A program made the position numbers and the translations under genes. From Brachypodium distachyon (Eukaryota; Streptophyta; Magnoliopsida; Poales; Poaceae): DNA of 64,000 bases. Location of the stretch: positions 17,590,624-17,654,623 of the forward strand of contig NC_016134.3 in NCBI RefSeq assembly GCF_000005505.3. Direction: 5' to 3'. The notes below the pieces were generated by a model. The model did not search any database and was not told where the DNA came from. It saw nothing but the letters and a program-made list of their open reading frames with translations. This document shows positions 33,979 to 44,799 of the stretch, piece by piece (the stretch's first letter is position 1; each line of letters opens with the position of its first letter).

Positions 33979-35659
33979 GAGTGTCCTGGGCTCCTGGCCT
34001 CATGTTAGTAGTACGGTTTTGGGATCGTGTCAGGCTCCTTTCTTAGGATTTAATTGATTTCTGTAATGTATTCACCATGTCTGCCCGTACAAACTCTCTG
34101 AGGTTCAGCTGTGGCAGACGTTGTTTAAATTGATAGAACAATTCTGATATGACAAGTTGAGATGCAAAATGTTCTCCAAATAGCAGTCAAAGTGTTCTTT
34201 ACCTTTGCAGAGAATTTATTCATAACTATGAGAAAATTTGCAGCGATTCTACATAGGTAAAGCTCAGTCTTGCACGCTATTATTTTACCATTTTGCACCT
34301 AGTACTTTTTATCTAAAAATCAGTCGATTCTTGGCCATGAGATTACTTGGAGATTTCCTCTAATTTCTCCTCCTGCTCCTTTTAGAATTGCTTAGCGACG
34401 TCCGCACCCTTCAGAATACCACCTCGACTAATTAATTGCACTCTTGTTTTGATATTATTGCACAATTTTAATGCAATTGCGTCGTGTGTAATTGCAATTG
34501 GTTTTTAGTCATACCATTGCTCGTTTTTTTACTAATATATTTTTAGGTAAGTACTGTGACGATCACTTTTGTGTTTAATTAATTGCATTAATTGCACTAT
34601 TTTTTTTAACTGTCTTAACATCTGTCCATAAATATTTGTATACTTTTCTTCCGCTCTTAGAAGTTAGAATTATAAATTACTTGTTATGTCTTCTCTGAAG
34701 TTTTATGCATTAGTTATCTGGCTATTTCAGTACATTCCTTATAATCTCTTTCTGCGGTAGAGTTTATTGTTTTCTGTTGTTTTCGGTATTTTTTATTTTA
34801 GTTTAGCTCACATATATTAGATTATAACACACCATCAACAAATTTGCACTCCTATGGCTAATGAATTGCCCTCTCTTTTGTGCATCTCGATGTTTTCAAT
34901 GTGCAATAGTTCGGGAACAGCAGATAAACAAAAAGCCAATAGCAAAAATTATACCCGATCTTTAGATCGTCAATCAACGGTGGCTTAAAAAGCTAGTGAC
35001 TAGTTTTTAAGAAAAAACCTGGCAACTATGCCATAGGCAGTCCCTTGCACCATTTTTTGCTCAAAACCACTTCATAGAGTAACATTACACATGTTACAAC
35101 TTAGAAAAAAAAGTTGAAAATGAAACGAAGAAATTGCATGTTGGGTCATTTAACTCGGCAATAATGTCCACTTTCATCCATTAACTCGCATCATTTAACC
35201 GTTTGCTCAAATGTGAGAACAATCGAACATAAAGGTTTTACCGCAAAAGTCTCATGTGACGTGCCGAGACGACCTAGGTTGAACATCAAAGTTTAACTTG
35301 GCAACGATGAACATGAAGCTGGACCACAGATAAACGACCTAGGTTTGGCAAGGGTAACCGCAAAGTTCTGTCGCCGACAAAATTGCGATAACAACCCGCA
35401 TGTCCACGTTGGCATCTAGCTTAGCTAATTTACGTGCGAATTTGACCATTTTGGACTAAGCTGAACGTACATGCCAAGTTCATGGATCCATTTTTCAAAT
35501 TTGTGAGTTAATGGATGAAACACACAACATCCATTATAGTTGAATTTGTTTTAGGAATAAAAAAAGCAAGTGAAATGTCATTTTTGCATTAAGCTAGCCT
35601 CTTTTATTTTTCTTCCCATTAGTACAACAGTTGCATGTTTACCAAAAACTTGAAGTAAA

Positions 35660-36066
35660 CTAAAAGGGAGTGGCCGAGTGGCTACGTCAATTTGTTAACA
35701 TAAAAGGGAGTGGCCGAGTGGCTATGTCAAGTTTCTCGGTCGACGGCTCCCGTTGTGTGTGTGAGAGAGATAGTTAAATTTGCATATAAAACAGAAATTT
35801 GCATATAAAATTTCACGTGCAATTTTTAATTGCCCATAAAATTTCACTTGCGATTTTAAAAAATTTAGCCTCGTGCGCATGGGTCAATGAATTAAAGATC
35901 GATCCAAAAGATAATGGGAGTGGCTACGTCTAAGTCGACTGAGAAACAATCGATCGCTCATAAAATAGAAATTCCACATGTGTGTGTGTGTGAGAGAGAG
36001 ATAGTTAAATTTGCATATAAAATAGAAATTTGCATATTAAATTTCACGTGCAATTTTTAGTTGCAC
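35660..36066 (+). repeat. Local direct duplications in the LBD spacer
   Basis: AAAAGGGAGTGGCCGAGTGG occurs at about 35662 and again 40 bp later. A block beginning GTGTGTGAGAGAGATAGTTA and running to TTTCACGTGCAATTTTTA occurs at about 35753 and at about 35985 with few changes. The blocks overlap the left edge of the tandem array. Confidence 0.6.
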
Positions 36067-36420
36067 CTAAAAAATTCGCGAAACATGTGGAATTTTAGCC
36101 ATCCGAAGGTGCAATATCAAATTGCACATTTCAAAATCCAAATTGCACAAAAAATTTCACTTGCAATTTTAGTCTCTGATAGTGCAATATCCAATTGTAC
36201 ATTTCAAAATCCAAATTTGCACACAAAAATTCACGTGCAAATTTAGCCGTCCGAAGGTGCAATGTCTAATTGTATATTTAAAAATCCAAATTCATACACA
36301 AAAAAGCATGTGCAATTTTAGCCATCCATCCAATTGTAAATTTCAAAATCCAAATTTGCGCACAAAATTTCACGTATAATTTTAGCCGTCCGAAGATGCA
36401 ATATACGATTGCACATTTCG
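36060..36420 (+). repeat. Tandem array of ~75-bp AT-rich units (4-5 copies)
   Basis: Each unit carries GCAATAT or GCAATGT, then AATTG(C/T)A(C/T)ATTT(C/A)AAAATCC, then a CACAAAA..TTCAC segment, then TGCAATTTTAGCC(A/G)TCC. The copies are diverged. It is a minisatellite, not a CRISPR array: there is no constant repeat with unique spacers. Confidence 0.7.
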
Positions 36421-36869
36421 AATAAAATAAATGTACATGCTATCCTATAATGCTATTTTACGTTAGTGCACATATACAAACTTGAAAACAAAAAAAATGA
36501 GGAGAAATAAAAATTAGAAACAAAAAACGAAACAAGTTATAAATAAAAAACGAAAGCAAAAAAAAAACACAAAAATGGTCAGGCCAGGATTCGAACCTGG
36601 TTCCTACTCTACATGCATAACACGACCAAACTTTTGCAGAAAATGAGTTCTTGGTTTATTTATTGCCAGCTAAATTTCGCGTCGACTAAGAGAAACAATT
36701 TTCCAAGCGACTGCGTCTTAGCAGTTCCGAAAATAATAACTCCCGTCTACTACCTATTTCTCTGTGTTTTCTCGCTGTTCCTTCTAAAATCAACCGCGCA
36801 CTTACCCCTCGACGATTGACGGCGGCCAAGGGACACCACAACATGTAATTCAAAACACCAAGGAACGGT

Positions 36870-37313
36870 AGGACCGGCCCACTGTAGACACACCTTCAAA
36901 CTCCAGGCAGAAATATAGAAAAACAATGGGGCGGTGGGCCCACAGCTGGGACGTGGGAATTGGACTCCAACAAAACCGGAAGCCCCGGGCTCCCAAAACC
37001 ACGGACGCCGCACCTTGTTTAGTCAGGGGGGAAAGCAGGGAGACGTTGACGCAGGTTGCGGACGCGGCGTGCTGAGCTGAATCCCCCCGCAGGCATCCGC
37101 ATCTCCCATTGTTTTGGCCCGCGGCGCCGAATCAGCCTTTGGCAAAACCACTGGCGCCCAACCCACTTTATAAAATACCCCCGGCCCCGCCCTTCTCTCC
37201 TCCATCATCATCTATTCATCTTCCTCACAACACCACCAGTCCATCGATCTCCCAACAACTCAGGTTGATCCTGCGCTGCAGCTCTAGCATAGCTACCTAG
37301 CCGGCCTGCGAAG
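36870..37313 (+). promoter_or_regulatory. Conserved promoter and leader of LBD copy 2
   Basis: TATAAA at 37169-37174 is preceded by CACTGGCGCCCAACCCACTT, as in copy 1. Upstream blocks GGACTCCAACAAAACCGGAA and CATTGTTTTGGCCC are also shared. Copy 2 lacks part of the sequence that copy 1 has between the first and second blocks. The leader after the TATA box is the most diverged part. Confidence 0.7.
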
Positions 37314-38216
37314 ATGCGGATGAGCTGCAACGGGTGCCGTGTGCTGCGCAAGGGGTGCAGCGAGGGCTGCACCATCCGGCCGTGCCTGGAGTGGATCAAG
37401 AGCCCCGACGCGCAGGCCAACGCCACCGTCTTCCTCGCCAAGTTCTACGGCCGCGCCGGGCTGCTCAACCTCCTCGCCGCCGGCCCCGACGACCTCCGCC
37501 CGGCGCTCTTCCGCTCGCTGCTCTACGAGGCGTGCGGAAGGATGGTGAACCCGATCTACGGCTCCGTCGGGCTGCTCTGGTCCGGCCGCTGGGAGGCCTG
37601 CCAGGCTGCCGTAGAAGCCGTGCTCAAAGGGGAACGCATCGTCCAGGTCTCCTCCGAGTCCGTCCCCGCCGGTCAGGACACACCGCCGCTCCGGGCGTAC
37701 GACATCCGCCATGTCGCCAAGGACAAAGAAGCCGCCGATCCGCTGCGTGTCTCGCGCGCTGGACGCACCAGATTCAAGCGCGCCTCGTCCTCCACCTCCA
37801 AGTCCAACAAGGGTGCCAAGAGCGTGTCCCCCACTCCAAGGCAAGAGCCAGAGCAGCACGATGACCACGGCCGTGCGCCGAGCCGTGAGCCCTGCCACGA
37901 GGAGTCGGCCGGCAGCCACAACCATGGCCATGTCGACGACGAAGGCATGGTGATCGGAGTCGAGCAAACGCGGGAAGAGTCGGGTCAGGACACCGAGGTT
38001 GAGGCCGGCTCGCACGTCAGCCAGGCGGAGCAGAGCCCTCTGCCGGTACCGCCGATGCGGCATGTCGTCCATGAGGAGATTGGGCTGGAGCTGACGCTCG
38101 GGCTGGAACCACCGGCGGTCACGCGCTTGGCGATGTCGCCACTGGCGCGCTTTGATGTGAGCGGATTGAGCGCCGAGTCGAGCCACATCGGCCTGGGGCT
38201 TGGCCTGCCGGCGTGA
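37314..38216 (+). CDS. LOB-domain (class II, LBD41-like) transcriptional regulator, copy 2
   Basis: Single exon, 300 aa. Residues 1-105 are essentially identical to copy 1: the same zinc motif (C4, C7, C14, C18), the same [11 protein letters not shown] and the same [20 protein letters not shown]. The C-terminal half differs by short indels and is 10 residues longer, with an extra stretch around [14 protein letters not shown] and HVVHEE. The LELTLGLEP repression-like motif and the final [10 protein letters not shown] are kept. With the duplicated promoter and 3' flank this is a recent tandem duplication. Both copies look functional. The 3' flank was later interrupted by a LINE (38337-39316) and a short SINE-like insert (39454-39516). 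Confidence 0.93.
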   Translation: MRMSCNGCRVLRKGCSEGCTIRPCLEWIKSPDAQANATVFLAKFYGRAGLLNLLAAGPDDLRPALFRSLLYEACGRMVNPIYGSVGLLWSGRWEACQAAVEAVLKGERIVQVSSESVPAGQDTPPLRAYDIRHVAKDKEAADPLRVSRAGRTRFKRASSSTSKSNKGAKSVSPTPRQEPEQHDDHGRAPSREPCHEESAGSHNHGHVDDEGMVIGVEQTREESGQDTEVEAGSHVSQAEQSPLPVPPMRHVVHEEIGLELTLGLEPPAVTRLAMSPLARFDVSGLSAESSHIGLGLGLPA

Positions 38217-38322
38217 GAGCGGCGAGCGGCCTGATGGTAGAAGACAGTTTTGGGATCGTGTCAGCCGTTCTTAGGATTTCATTGATTTCTGTCATGTATT
38301 CGTCATGTCTGCTTGTACAAAC

Positions 38323-39330
38323 TTTCTGAGATCCTGCCCCTTTTTTTTTTGAAAAAGAGAGGTTTTCCCTCTCCGATTTCATATAATGAAACCAAGGTGC
38401 TACAAGGTTTTGCAGTCAAACAGACATAACCAAAGGGAAACTGAGATCTAGGGAGAGAAGGACGTCAGCCAAGTCAGAGGAACAGCATACAGCAAACACT
38501 ACAGAAAGAGAACCTGACATAAAAGCCACTCCCTCCCCTAATTCTTTGCTATCACCTCTCCCAGCAGCACGCCAGCACCTAGTGCAATCCTCACACCAGA
38601 CGAAGCCCCCATCGCAAATCCCCATTGAGTCCCAGCAGCTTCAACAGAGAACTTCAGAAAACAGCAAACAGGTTCTTGATCACCCAGCAATTCGTTGTAA
38701 TGGACACCATCCTCTAGCCGCATCAAACACTTCTCTAGCAACCTGTTCGATCAGTCTTGTCCCCCACCGAAGAAGATTTTTTGCTTGTTTCCTTTGTCTG
38801 CAAAATCGACCAGAGATTAAGCCAATAGCACAACAGTTTGATTACCCCAAAAGGGGAAGTAATTCTAACATTTGAGAAGCAGGCCCTGTTTCTGGTATTC
38901 CACAACACCCATAACAGGCCTGCCACTCCAACCATAACAAGTTTTTTTGAATTGCCTGAGAAGGCAGGCAGCCAGGTCAACCATAGCTCTTCCACAGAAT
39001 TTGGCAGAACAGGAAGATCGAAAGCACATTTTAGAACATTCCAAACAAATCTTGCCAACGAACAATGAAGGAATAAGTGATCAATGGACTCTTCCATCCC
39101 ACAAAACTGGCATTTAGTGTCCCCTTTCCATCCCCTATGAGTTAGTACATCTTTGGTCAAAATACTTTTATGGGCAATCAACCATAAAAATATCCTAATT
39201 TTCAGCAGGATCTTAATTTTCCATAGAAATTTCTGAGGAAAATCAACATTACCCCACATCAGCTTCCTGTAGTATGAGCTAACAGTGAACTGCCCTTTGT
39301 GACAGGGAGTCCACCATTTCTGAGATCCTG
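38323..39330 (-). mobile_element. 5'-truncated LINE in the 3' flank of LBD copy 2
   Basis: The insert 38337-39316 is bounded by the 14-bp direct repeat TTTCTGAGATCCTG (38323-38336 and 39317-39330). A poly(T) tract at 38341-38350 is the 3' poly(A) tail on the minus strand. The minus-strand ORF 39259-38735 encodes the reverse-transcriptase zinc-binding domain (zf-RVT): LWLIAHKSILTKDVL, then C-QFC-GMEESIDHLFLHC, then WNTRNRACF. The copy-1 gene has uninterrupted 3' flank at the matching place, so the insertion followed the duplication. Confidence 0.85.
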
Positions 39331-39441
39331 ACAGAAGTTGTTTAAATTGATAGATAGAACAAATCCTGTGACTTTCAAGTTGAGATGCTAAATGTTCTCA
39401 ATAGCAGTCAAATAGTACAATTTGTTGCCCTTGCAAATTGG

Positions 39442-39528
39442 TTCAATTCATTTTTCTTCTTTTCGAAAAGGGGAAGCGATCCCGGCCTGTGCATCAATTG
39501 ATGCACACAGCCATGATTCAATTCATTT
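39442..39528. mobile_element. 63-bp SINE-like insertion with 12-bp target duplication
   Basis: TTCAATTCATTT stands at 39442-39453 and 39517-39528. The 63 bp between contain GAAAAGGGGAAGCGATCCCG and a TGCATCAATTGATGCA palindrome. The equivalent place in the copy-1 3' flank (near 34210-34225) lacks it. I recall similar short segments being frequent in wheat-type genomes but cannot name the family. Confidence 0.6.
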
Positions 39529-39529
39529 A

Positions 39530-40381
39530 AAACTTTGAGATAACTCGCAACGACTTTACATCAGCAGTAAAATTCAGTCTTGTGCGTTACTTATTTTATT
39601 CTTTTGCTCAAACACACGGCATAAACATGGACCATACATATAAGAAAAGAAAACCGTGGACCATCACAATACTGTTTCCACTTGCTGGAAACCCGAAAGA
39701 TGCCACATCCTTCGTTCTAAGAACAAGCAAGTGCCCTTAATGCGTGGAACCACGCTGCAATAAGAGAGGTTATAGAGTTTTTTTTTTGCGGGGACGTTAT
39801 AGAGGTTTTTCTAATCTCAAAAATTTATTTCTGTCGCAGCTAGAGATGAACCATCATCCCAAAGAAAAGAAGAAGTAAAAAAAGGAGATAACCGTCGAAC
39901 CTGAGATCAAGGCTAGGCCCAGAGGCACAAGAAGCTCGCCACCCGGCACCTGGCGGCGCCCAGTGAAGAAAATGATATGCTCCATACAGCCTCACAGGCC
40001 CAAACTGACTCGATATAGCTTCAACGTCACAACCCGAGGAGGAAAAAAAAAGTTATTTTCGGGGAAATCTAAATGGCATACGTGTGCCATTTAGTGTTAC
40101 CGTGCGGCGCTCTCTCCTGCTCACGAGTCACGACTTCTTCGTTTCAACTGCCGCCATGCCCAGGGAAGCGGCGGGATCGGGCGGAGCTCCTGAACCGTCG
40201 TTGTTCCTCAACCGCCGCCGCCGATCCATCGTATGGCTCTGCGCGTGGCTGCCAGAGCGACTGCATCCGCCGCGCTGTTACCGTGGCGCCCATGTCGGCC
40301 TCCGTGCAGGCGTCGCGTCGGCGTCGACGTGCTCGTGCAAGAGGACGGCGGTGCTGGCTGGTGTGCCTCGCCAAGACGGGA
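39530..40381. other. Spacer between LBD copy 2 flank and a DUF241-like relic
   Basis: The first ~80 bp still align with the copy-1 3' flank. The rest is unassigned; an A-rich stretch lies near 39840-39890. No gene is supported. Confidence 0.35.
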
Positions 40382-40539
40382 ATGGCGGAGAGGCTCGAGG
40401 AGCTGGGCGAATGCGTTGAGGAGCTCAAGACCGGCGGCGAGCCGGCGAGAAGGTGTTCTGGAGGCTCGTGCAGACCAGAGTCTCCCTGCTCAACATCCGC
40501 ACGACTCGCATCTTCTGGCATCAATGTTTTCAGGCATGA
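40382..40539 (+). pseudogene. Degenerate DUF241-like C-terminal remnant
   Basis: From 40382 one frame reads MAERLEELGECVEELKTGGE. From 40441 a different frame reads GEKVFWRLVQTRVSLLNIRT and stops at 40537-40539. The closing block, aromatic-R-LVQTRVSLLNI, is like the C-terminus of plant DUF241 proteins (uncharacterised, some linked to root growth). The two halves need a frameshift near 40435, and no intact N-terminal part is present. Probably a truncated, dead copy. Confidence 0.45.
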
Positions 40540-42143
40540 TTAAGATTTAAGAGGTTGCATTAGTGAGATTAATGGCAGAAAAAACCAGCGCAATTGTAAA
40601 TAATATAATTACTGCTGCTACTTGATGAATTTTTGGTGCAAGACCTGCACGCAACGCAAGCTGTTCGACGTACTGACGCCCCCGTAGGAGCTTGCTGGAG
40701 AAAATGGGGTGTGTTTTCTTCCGGGCATCCATTTTTGTTGCATATACAAGTATACCATTTGTATTGTTGCACTAACTGAGACTAACGGCCATATAAAAAG
40801 ACGTATATGTCCTTACCTCTTCAAGCATAAGTCTCTTATTTTCACTCATTTCAGCAGCTTTTAAACAAGATTTCAGCAGCAGATTCACACCAGCCGATTC
40901 AGCAATTCAGCAGCATTTCTACAGTAGTTTCCAGCAGCAGCATTTTCACAACATTTCAGCAGCATTTTAAGGCAATAGTAATGACATAATTTCATGGTCT
41001 AATGATCCCAAAAGCATCACACTAGTAGTTCAACATACAACAACTGAAAAAGTAGTTCTCTCAAGTAAATTGACTAAACTTTTTTGTGAGGACTACTAGT
41101 GGTAGTTTTGCTCCTTGTAGATGCACTACACCACTAGAAGGTGAAGAAGCATTTGCAATGGCCGCTGCCCTCAAGCTTGTCATTGGGCTTGAATAGCACA
41201 TAAGGAGGACCAAAGTAGAAATATATGTTATCAGGGGCCAGAACATGTTAATACACTATATATAAGTACATGTAGGCAAGGATCTAGGCGTAATTACCGA
41301 ATTATAGCGGGATGGGCAGGGCCCCTGGTCCCCTGCCTCCGTCACTGGGAGGAGCAGTGGTTGCTTCAGTTTTGTTGGACTTTTGCCTACATGAAAACTT
41401 AAAATTAGAATGCAGGAGAGGTGCAAAATAACAAACGGCACCCAAGCAGAAGAGTGACAGAGCAGAGAGAAGGCTCCTGGGAGACCAAGCAGGAGAGGGC
41501 TCCTAGGCAACAGGCGGTGCACGAGTGGGGCGGGGCGGTGTAGAGCGCCCACAATGGGCTCGTGGGCGCCAGTTTGGGCATCTACGTAACGGGCAGAGGT
41601 GGCGGACGGCTTGGAGTGGCTAGGTTTAGATGAGGGCAGAGAATTCGAGCTGTTTTGGCTAGATTTAGACAAGGGCATTTCTGTGATTCTAAAAAGCCTG
41701 ACAAGGTTGACAAACGGGAATGCTTGAAATTTCACGGCAGTGGTATTTTGGCCTGAAAAGCCTTAATGGCGATGTTTTTTTTGGCAAGTTTGATTTTTTA
41801 GTGGTATTTTGGAACTCTCAGTACTGACTATTGGTATTCTGGCGGTTTTCTCTTCATCTGGGCGACAAGCTTGAGGCTGCGAGAGAGAAGACGATGTTGG
41901 GGTGACCTCATTAGCGGCGATCAGTCGCTGGAGATGTCTTTCCCATGTGTTTGTAGGATCAGGCAAAGAACAACGGTGAGATCATGTCGAAAGGCGGAAA
42001 CTGAGCGCGGAATGGCGAGCTACAAGGCGGCAACGGCATAGGACCCATTGATGTAGCTTTGCAAGGACTATTTGAAGCACAGCGGCATGCAGCAGGTAAG
42101 TAGTACTGTCGAGTTATCTTTGGGACAATCATCATCATGCGGG
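40540..42143. other. Unassigned region left of the nested LINE/MULE insertion
   Basis: A CAGCAGCATTT-rich stretch lies at about 40850-40980. Minus-strand ORFs at 41256-41735 and 41763-41966 show no domain I recognise. The right end (about 41960-42143) is the DNA into which the LINE inserted; it continues at 54628 on the far side. Confidence 0.35.
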
Positions 42144-42432
42144 ATGATTGTAGAGGGACTCCACATCTGTTGTTGTGAGTGGTTGTTGGAATGGAGCTTT
42201 TTTACGGTACCCCGGATTTAATATGAACCGTTTATTTGTCCCGATCTAATGGCTATCATTGCTTGGTACTTCATCTCAATCCCACGGAGTACTAGGTGGA
42301 AAAACCAGGGAGTACCCCGAATTGAATGGCAAACTTGTAATTACGTTTGAAGCTGAGGCCCTTGGGATTTTGATATGCAATTAAGAAAAAAAAAGAAAAA
42401 TGGTTATTCGTTGTCTTCCTTCCCCGATTTAA

Positions 42433-42835
42433 TGGAGGCGCTGGCGGACAGGCGGAGGGGACGAGGGGCGGCCGCGCCGGCTGAGGGATGGAGGGCCTCG
42501 GCTGGGGGTGGCGGCGGCGGCGCACTGGGGGGCGGCGCATTCAGGCGGAGGGGTGGCGGGCCTTGACTGGGGGTGGCGGCGGCGGCCCACTGGGGGGGCG
42601 GCGCATTCAGGCGGAGGGGTGGCGGCAGCGGTCGGGCTGGAGCCGCGTAGTCAAGCGGAGGGGGGGGGGGGGGGGGGGGGCGGCGCATTCAGGCGGAGGG
42701 GTGGCGGCGGCGGTCGGGCTAGAGCCGCTCAGTCAGGCGGAGGGGTGGCGGCACGGCGCACTGGGGGTTCGTGGCGGCGCTCGGGCTGGAGCCGCGCAGT
42801 CAGGCGGAGGGGTGGCAGCGCGGCGCACTAGGGGG
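42433..42835 (+). repeat. GC-rich subterminal minisatellite, left side of the MULE
   Basis: Repeated modules GGCGGAGGGGTGGCGG, GGCGCACTGGGGG, GCGGCGCATTCAGGCGGAG and GGTCGGGCTGGAGCCGCG in variable order, with a run of about 20 G near 42660-42680. The long ORFs it opens in several frames on both strands come from composition. Confidence 0.75.
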
Positions 42836-44165
42836 CTGGGGCTCGTCGGGGCGCGCCTCAACAGGTATGATCTTGGGCATTGTTTGTTTTGGAATTTGGT
42901 GACAGGTTTAACTTCGTAAAAATTATAGTGCACGATTCGTTTGTTTCAGTTCCAGATTTGCTATGCTCGTGCAAATTTTAGTATGATGTATTGTATGTTG
43001 TTTGTTTGCCTAGTAATCAATTAAAGTAAATTAAACATTTGGGGGGATTGAGGGAGTGTAGCAAAGCCTGTAGAGGAGCTGGCTTCTCTTTCATCCTAAA
43101 TAGTTAGGATGCTATGCTAGGATTGATATTATCAAATATTTTTGCATTTCTCTGCTTCCTGATTTTCTGGATTGCAGCTACTTCATGCTACGCTCATCCA
43201 TTTATCAGATAATCACAGTGTTTTTGTTAGCTCTGTGATCCCTTCTGGGACACATTCCTTATTTCAATTCAGTCATCGTTATCCTAAATTATTTGTGCAC
43301 CAGAAGGTATATTCCTAGACGTTTATATAAGCATGTTTGTTGTGTGACTGTTCAAGAGGTTCCATAATTATTTGATGAGTAGGACATTGTTTGTTATACA
43401 TTATTTTTTCTCGAGTCTCGACCACAGGGGAAGATGCCCCCCTGACGTTTTAATTAAGTGGGTGAGTAGGACATTGTTTGTTATACATTATTGACAGTAC
43501 AAAAGTGAGTTACTGCCCACTTGAACCCATTTGAAATTGATTTTTTTTACATTATGAGCTTTCTTCAAGTATGCTTTCATTTTTTTTTGCAGGGAAGTAT
43601 GCTTTTATTTGACTGCAATAACTCATGTATACTAATTTTATCTTATATTTATAACTTGTTTGAAGTGTTTGTGCATTTGATTCAGGTTGACATTTTGGGA
43701 AACAAGGTTACTTCACTCTTAGCTCTTGCTAAAAAGATATACGTGACTCGAGAGCATTATTCTCCTGTTTTTCAGCAGTATCCTGGGGTAAGTATGACGT
43801 GTGACCAATGCTAACTTTCTCATCTTCCCTATTTTTTTGTCATGGAACTTGCTATTCCTTGAGCATTGCTGTTTCTTTGAATGCATGTAAAACCAGATTG
43901 AAATTATCAGCACAATTGGAAAGAATGAACTTGTGCAGCATTGCACCGAAATAGTGCACAACTTTATGCACATGATTAGATGAAAATGACAAAGGTATGA
44001 AAATAATACTGTAACACCAGCAGGCAATGATTCGAAATGTTTAGGTCTACATTGAAGAATAATTATGGAGTCTAACAACACCGGACAAATATGATAAAAG
44101 AAGGAGACAAACTATATTTATGGCCTAACAGAAATATAGGACTACTTGCTATGACAGACGCATAT

Positions 44166-44718
44166 CTATGATTCAGAACTATCACTTGAGACTGGAATTT
44201 CTTCTTCACTTTCTTGCAGTTGCATATCCCTGATCTTGATTTTGTTCAGCACACTGTAGAGGATGTCACATGGTAGCTGCCTCCTGAAAATTTCTATATC
44301 TTTCTGTATATGTATAGTAAAGTAGTTAAACATGGATCCAAAGATGAAATTTACATTGCATGTAGGAATAATATCGAAATCTTCACCTGTGAAAATCTCT
44401 TGGACAGCTTGGATCCCGACCATAGTTGTATGTACTTGATGAGAAAAAGGCCACATGATGTCCTGAATGAATTAATTAGGATTTCATTCGTTGAGTTTAT
44501 AAAAAGAAGATTAGACATTGGCGATGAATGTACATACCCGTCTTTCTGCCTTGGCACATGGTTGATATTTACGTGCTCCCATGAATTAACATTTAAGTCT
44601 GGCCACCTATTAAATCTGTCCACTTCACGACCGCTAGGTACCAATGTAACCCCACGTTAAGAGGCAGGAATATCTGCATGAAGATTGACGTGAGTGTCAA
44701 CAGCAAATAAATACATAC

Positions 44719-44799
<81 letters not shown>

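Larger units (their letters stand above)
33979..36860. other. Interval between the two LBD genes: 3' flank and AT-rich repeats
   Basis: About 34000-34300 is the 3' flank shared with copy 2. The rest is AT-rich and gene-free. It holds a 40-bp duplication (about 35660-35735), an 85-bp block present twice (about 35753-35835 and 35980-36066) and a ~75-bp tandem array (about 36060-36420). Confidence 0.5.

Noticed and set aside
35660..35735. tRNA D-arm-like GTGGCCGAGTGGCTA, twice
   Set aside because: No T-arm or acceptor stem within range. Best explained as a local 40-bp duplication.
36060..36420. Regular repeats resembling a CRISPR array
   Set aside because: Whole units are diverged tandem copies. 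There are no identical repeats with unique spacers, and the context is plant nuclear DNA.
36575..36605. Possible minus-strand tRNA (CCAGGTTCGAATCCTGG)
   Set aside because: Only a T-arm/B-box-like hairpin is present. No matching acceptor 5' strand (GGTCAGG) lies about 70 bases upstream and no good anticodon arm is seen.
42404..42919. Long ORFs in several frames (94, 143, 107 aa)
   Set aside because: All come from the GC-rich minisatellite. Sequence is repetitive Gly/Arg/Ala or Pro/Ala and there is no start-codon context or family signal.
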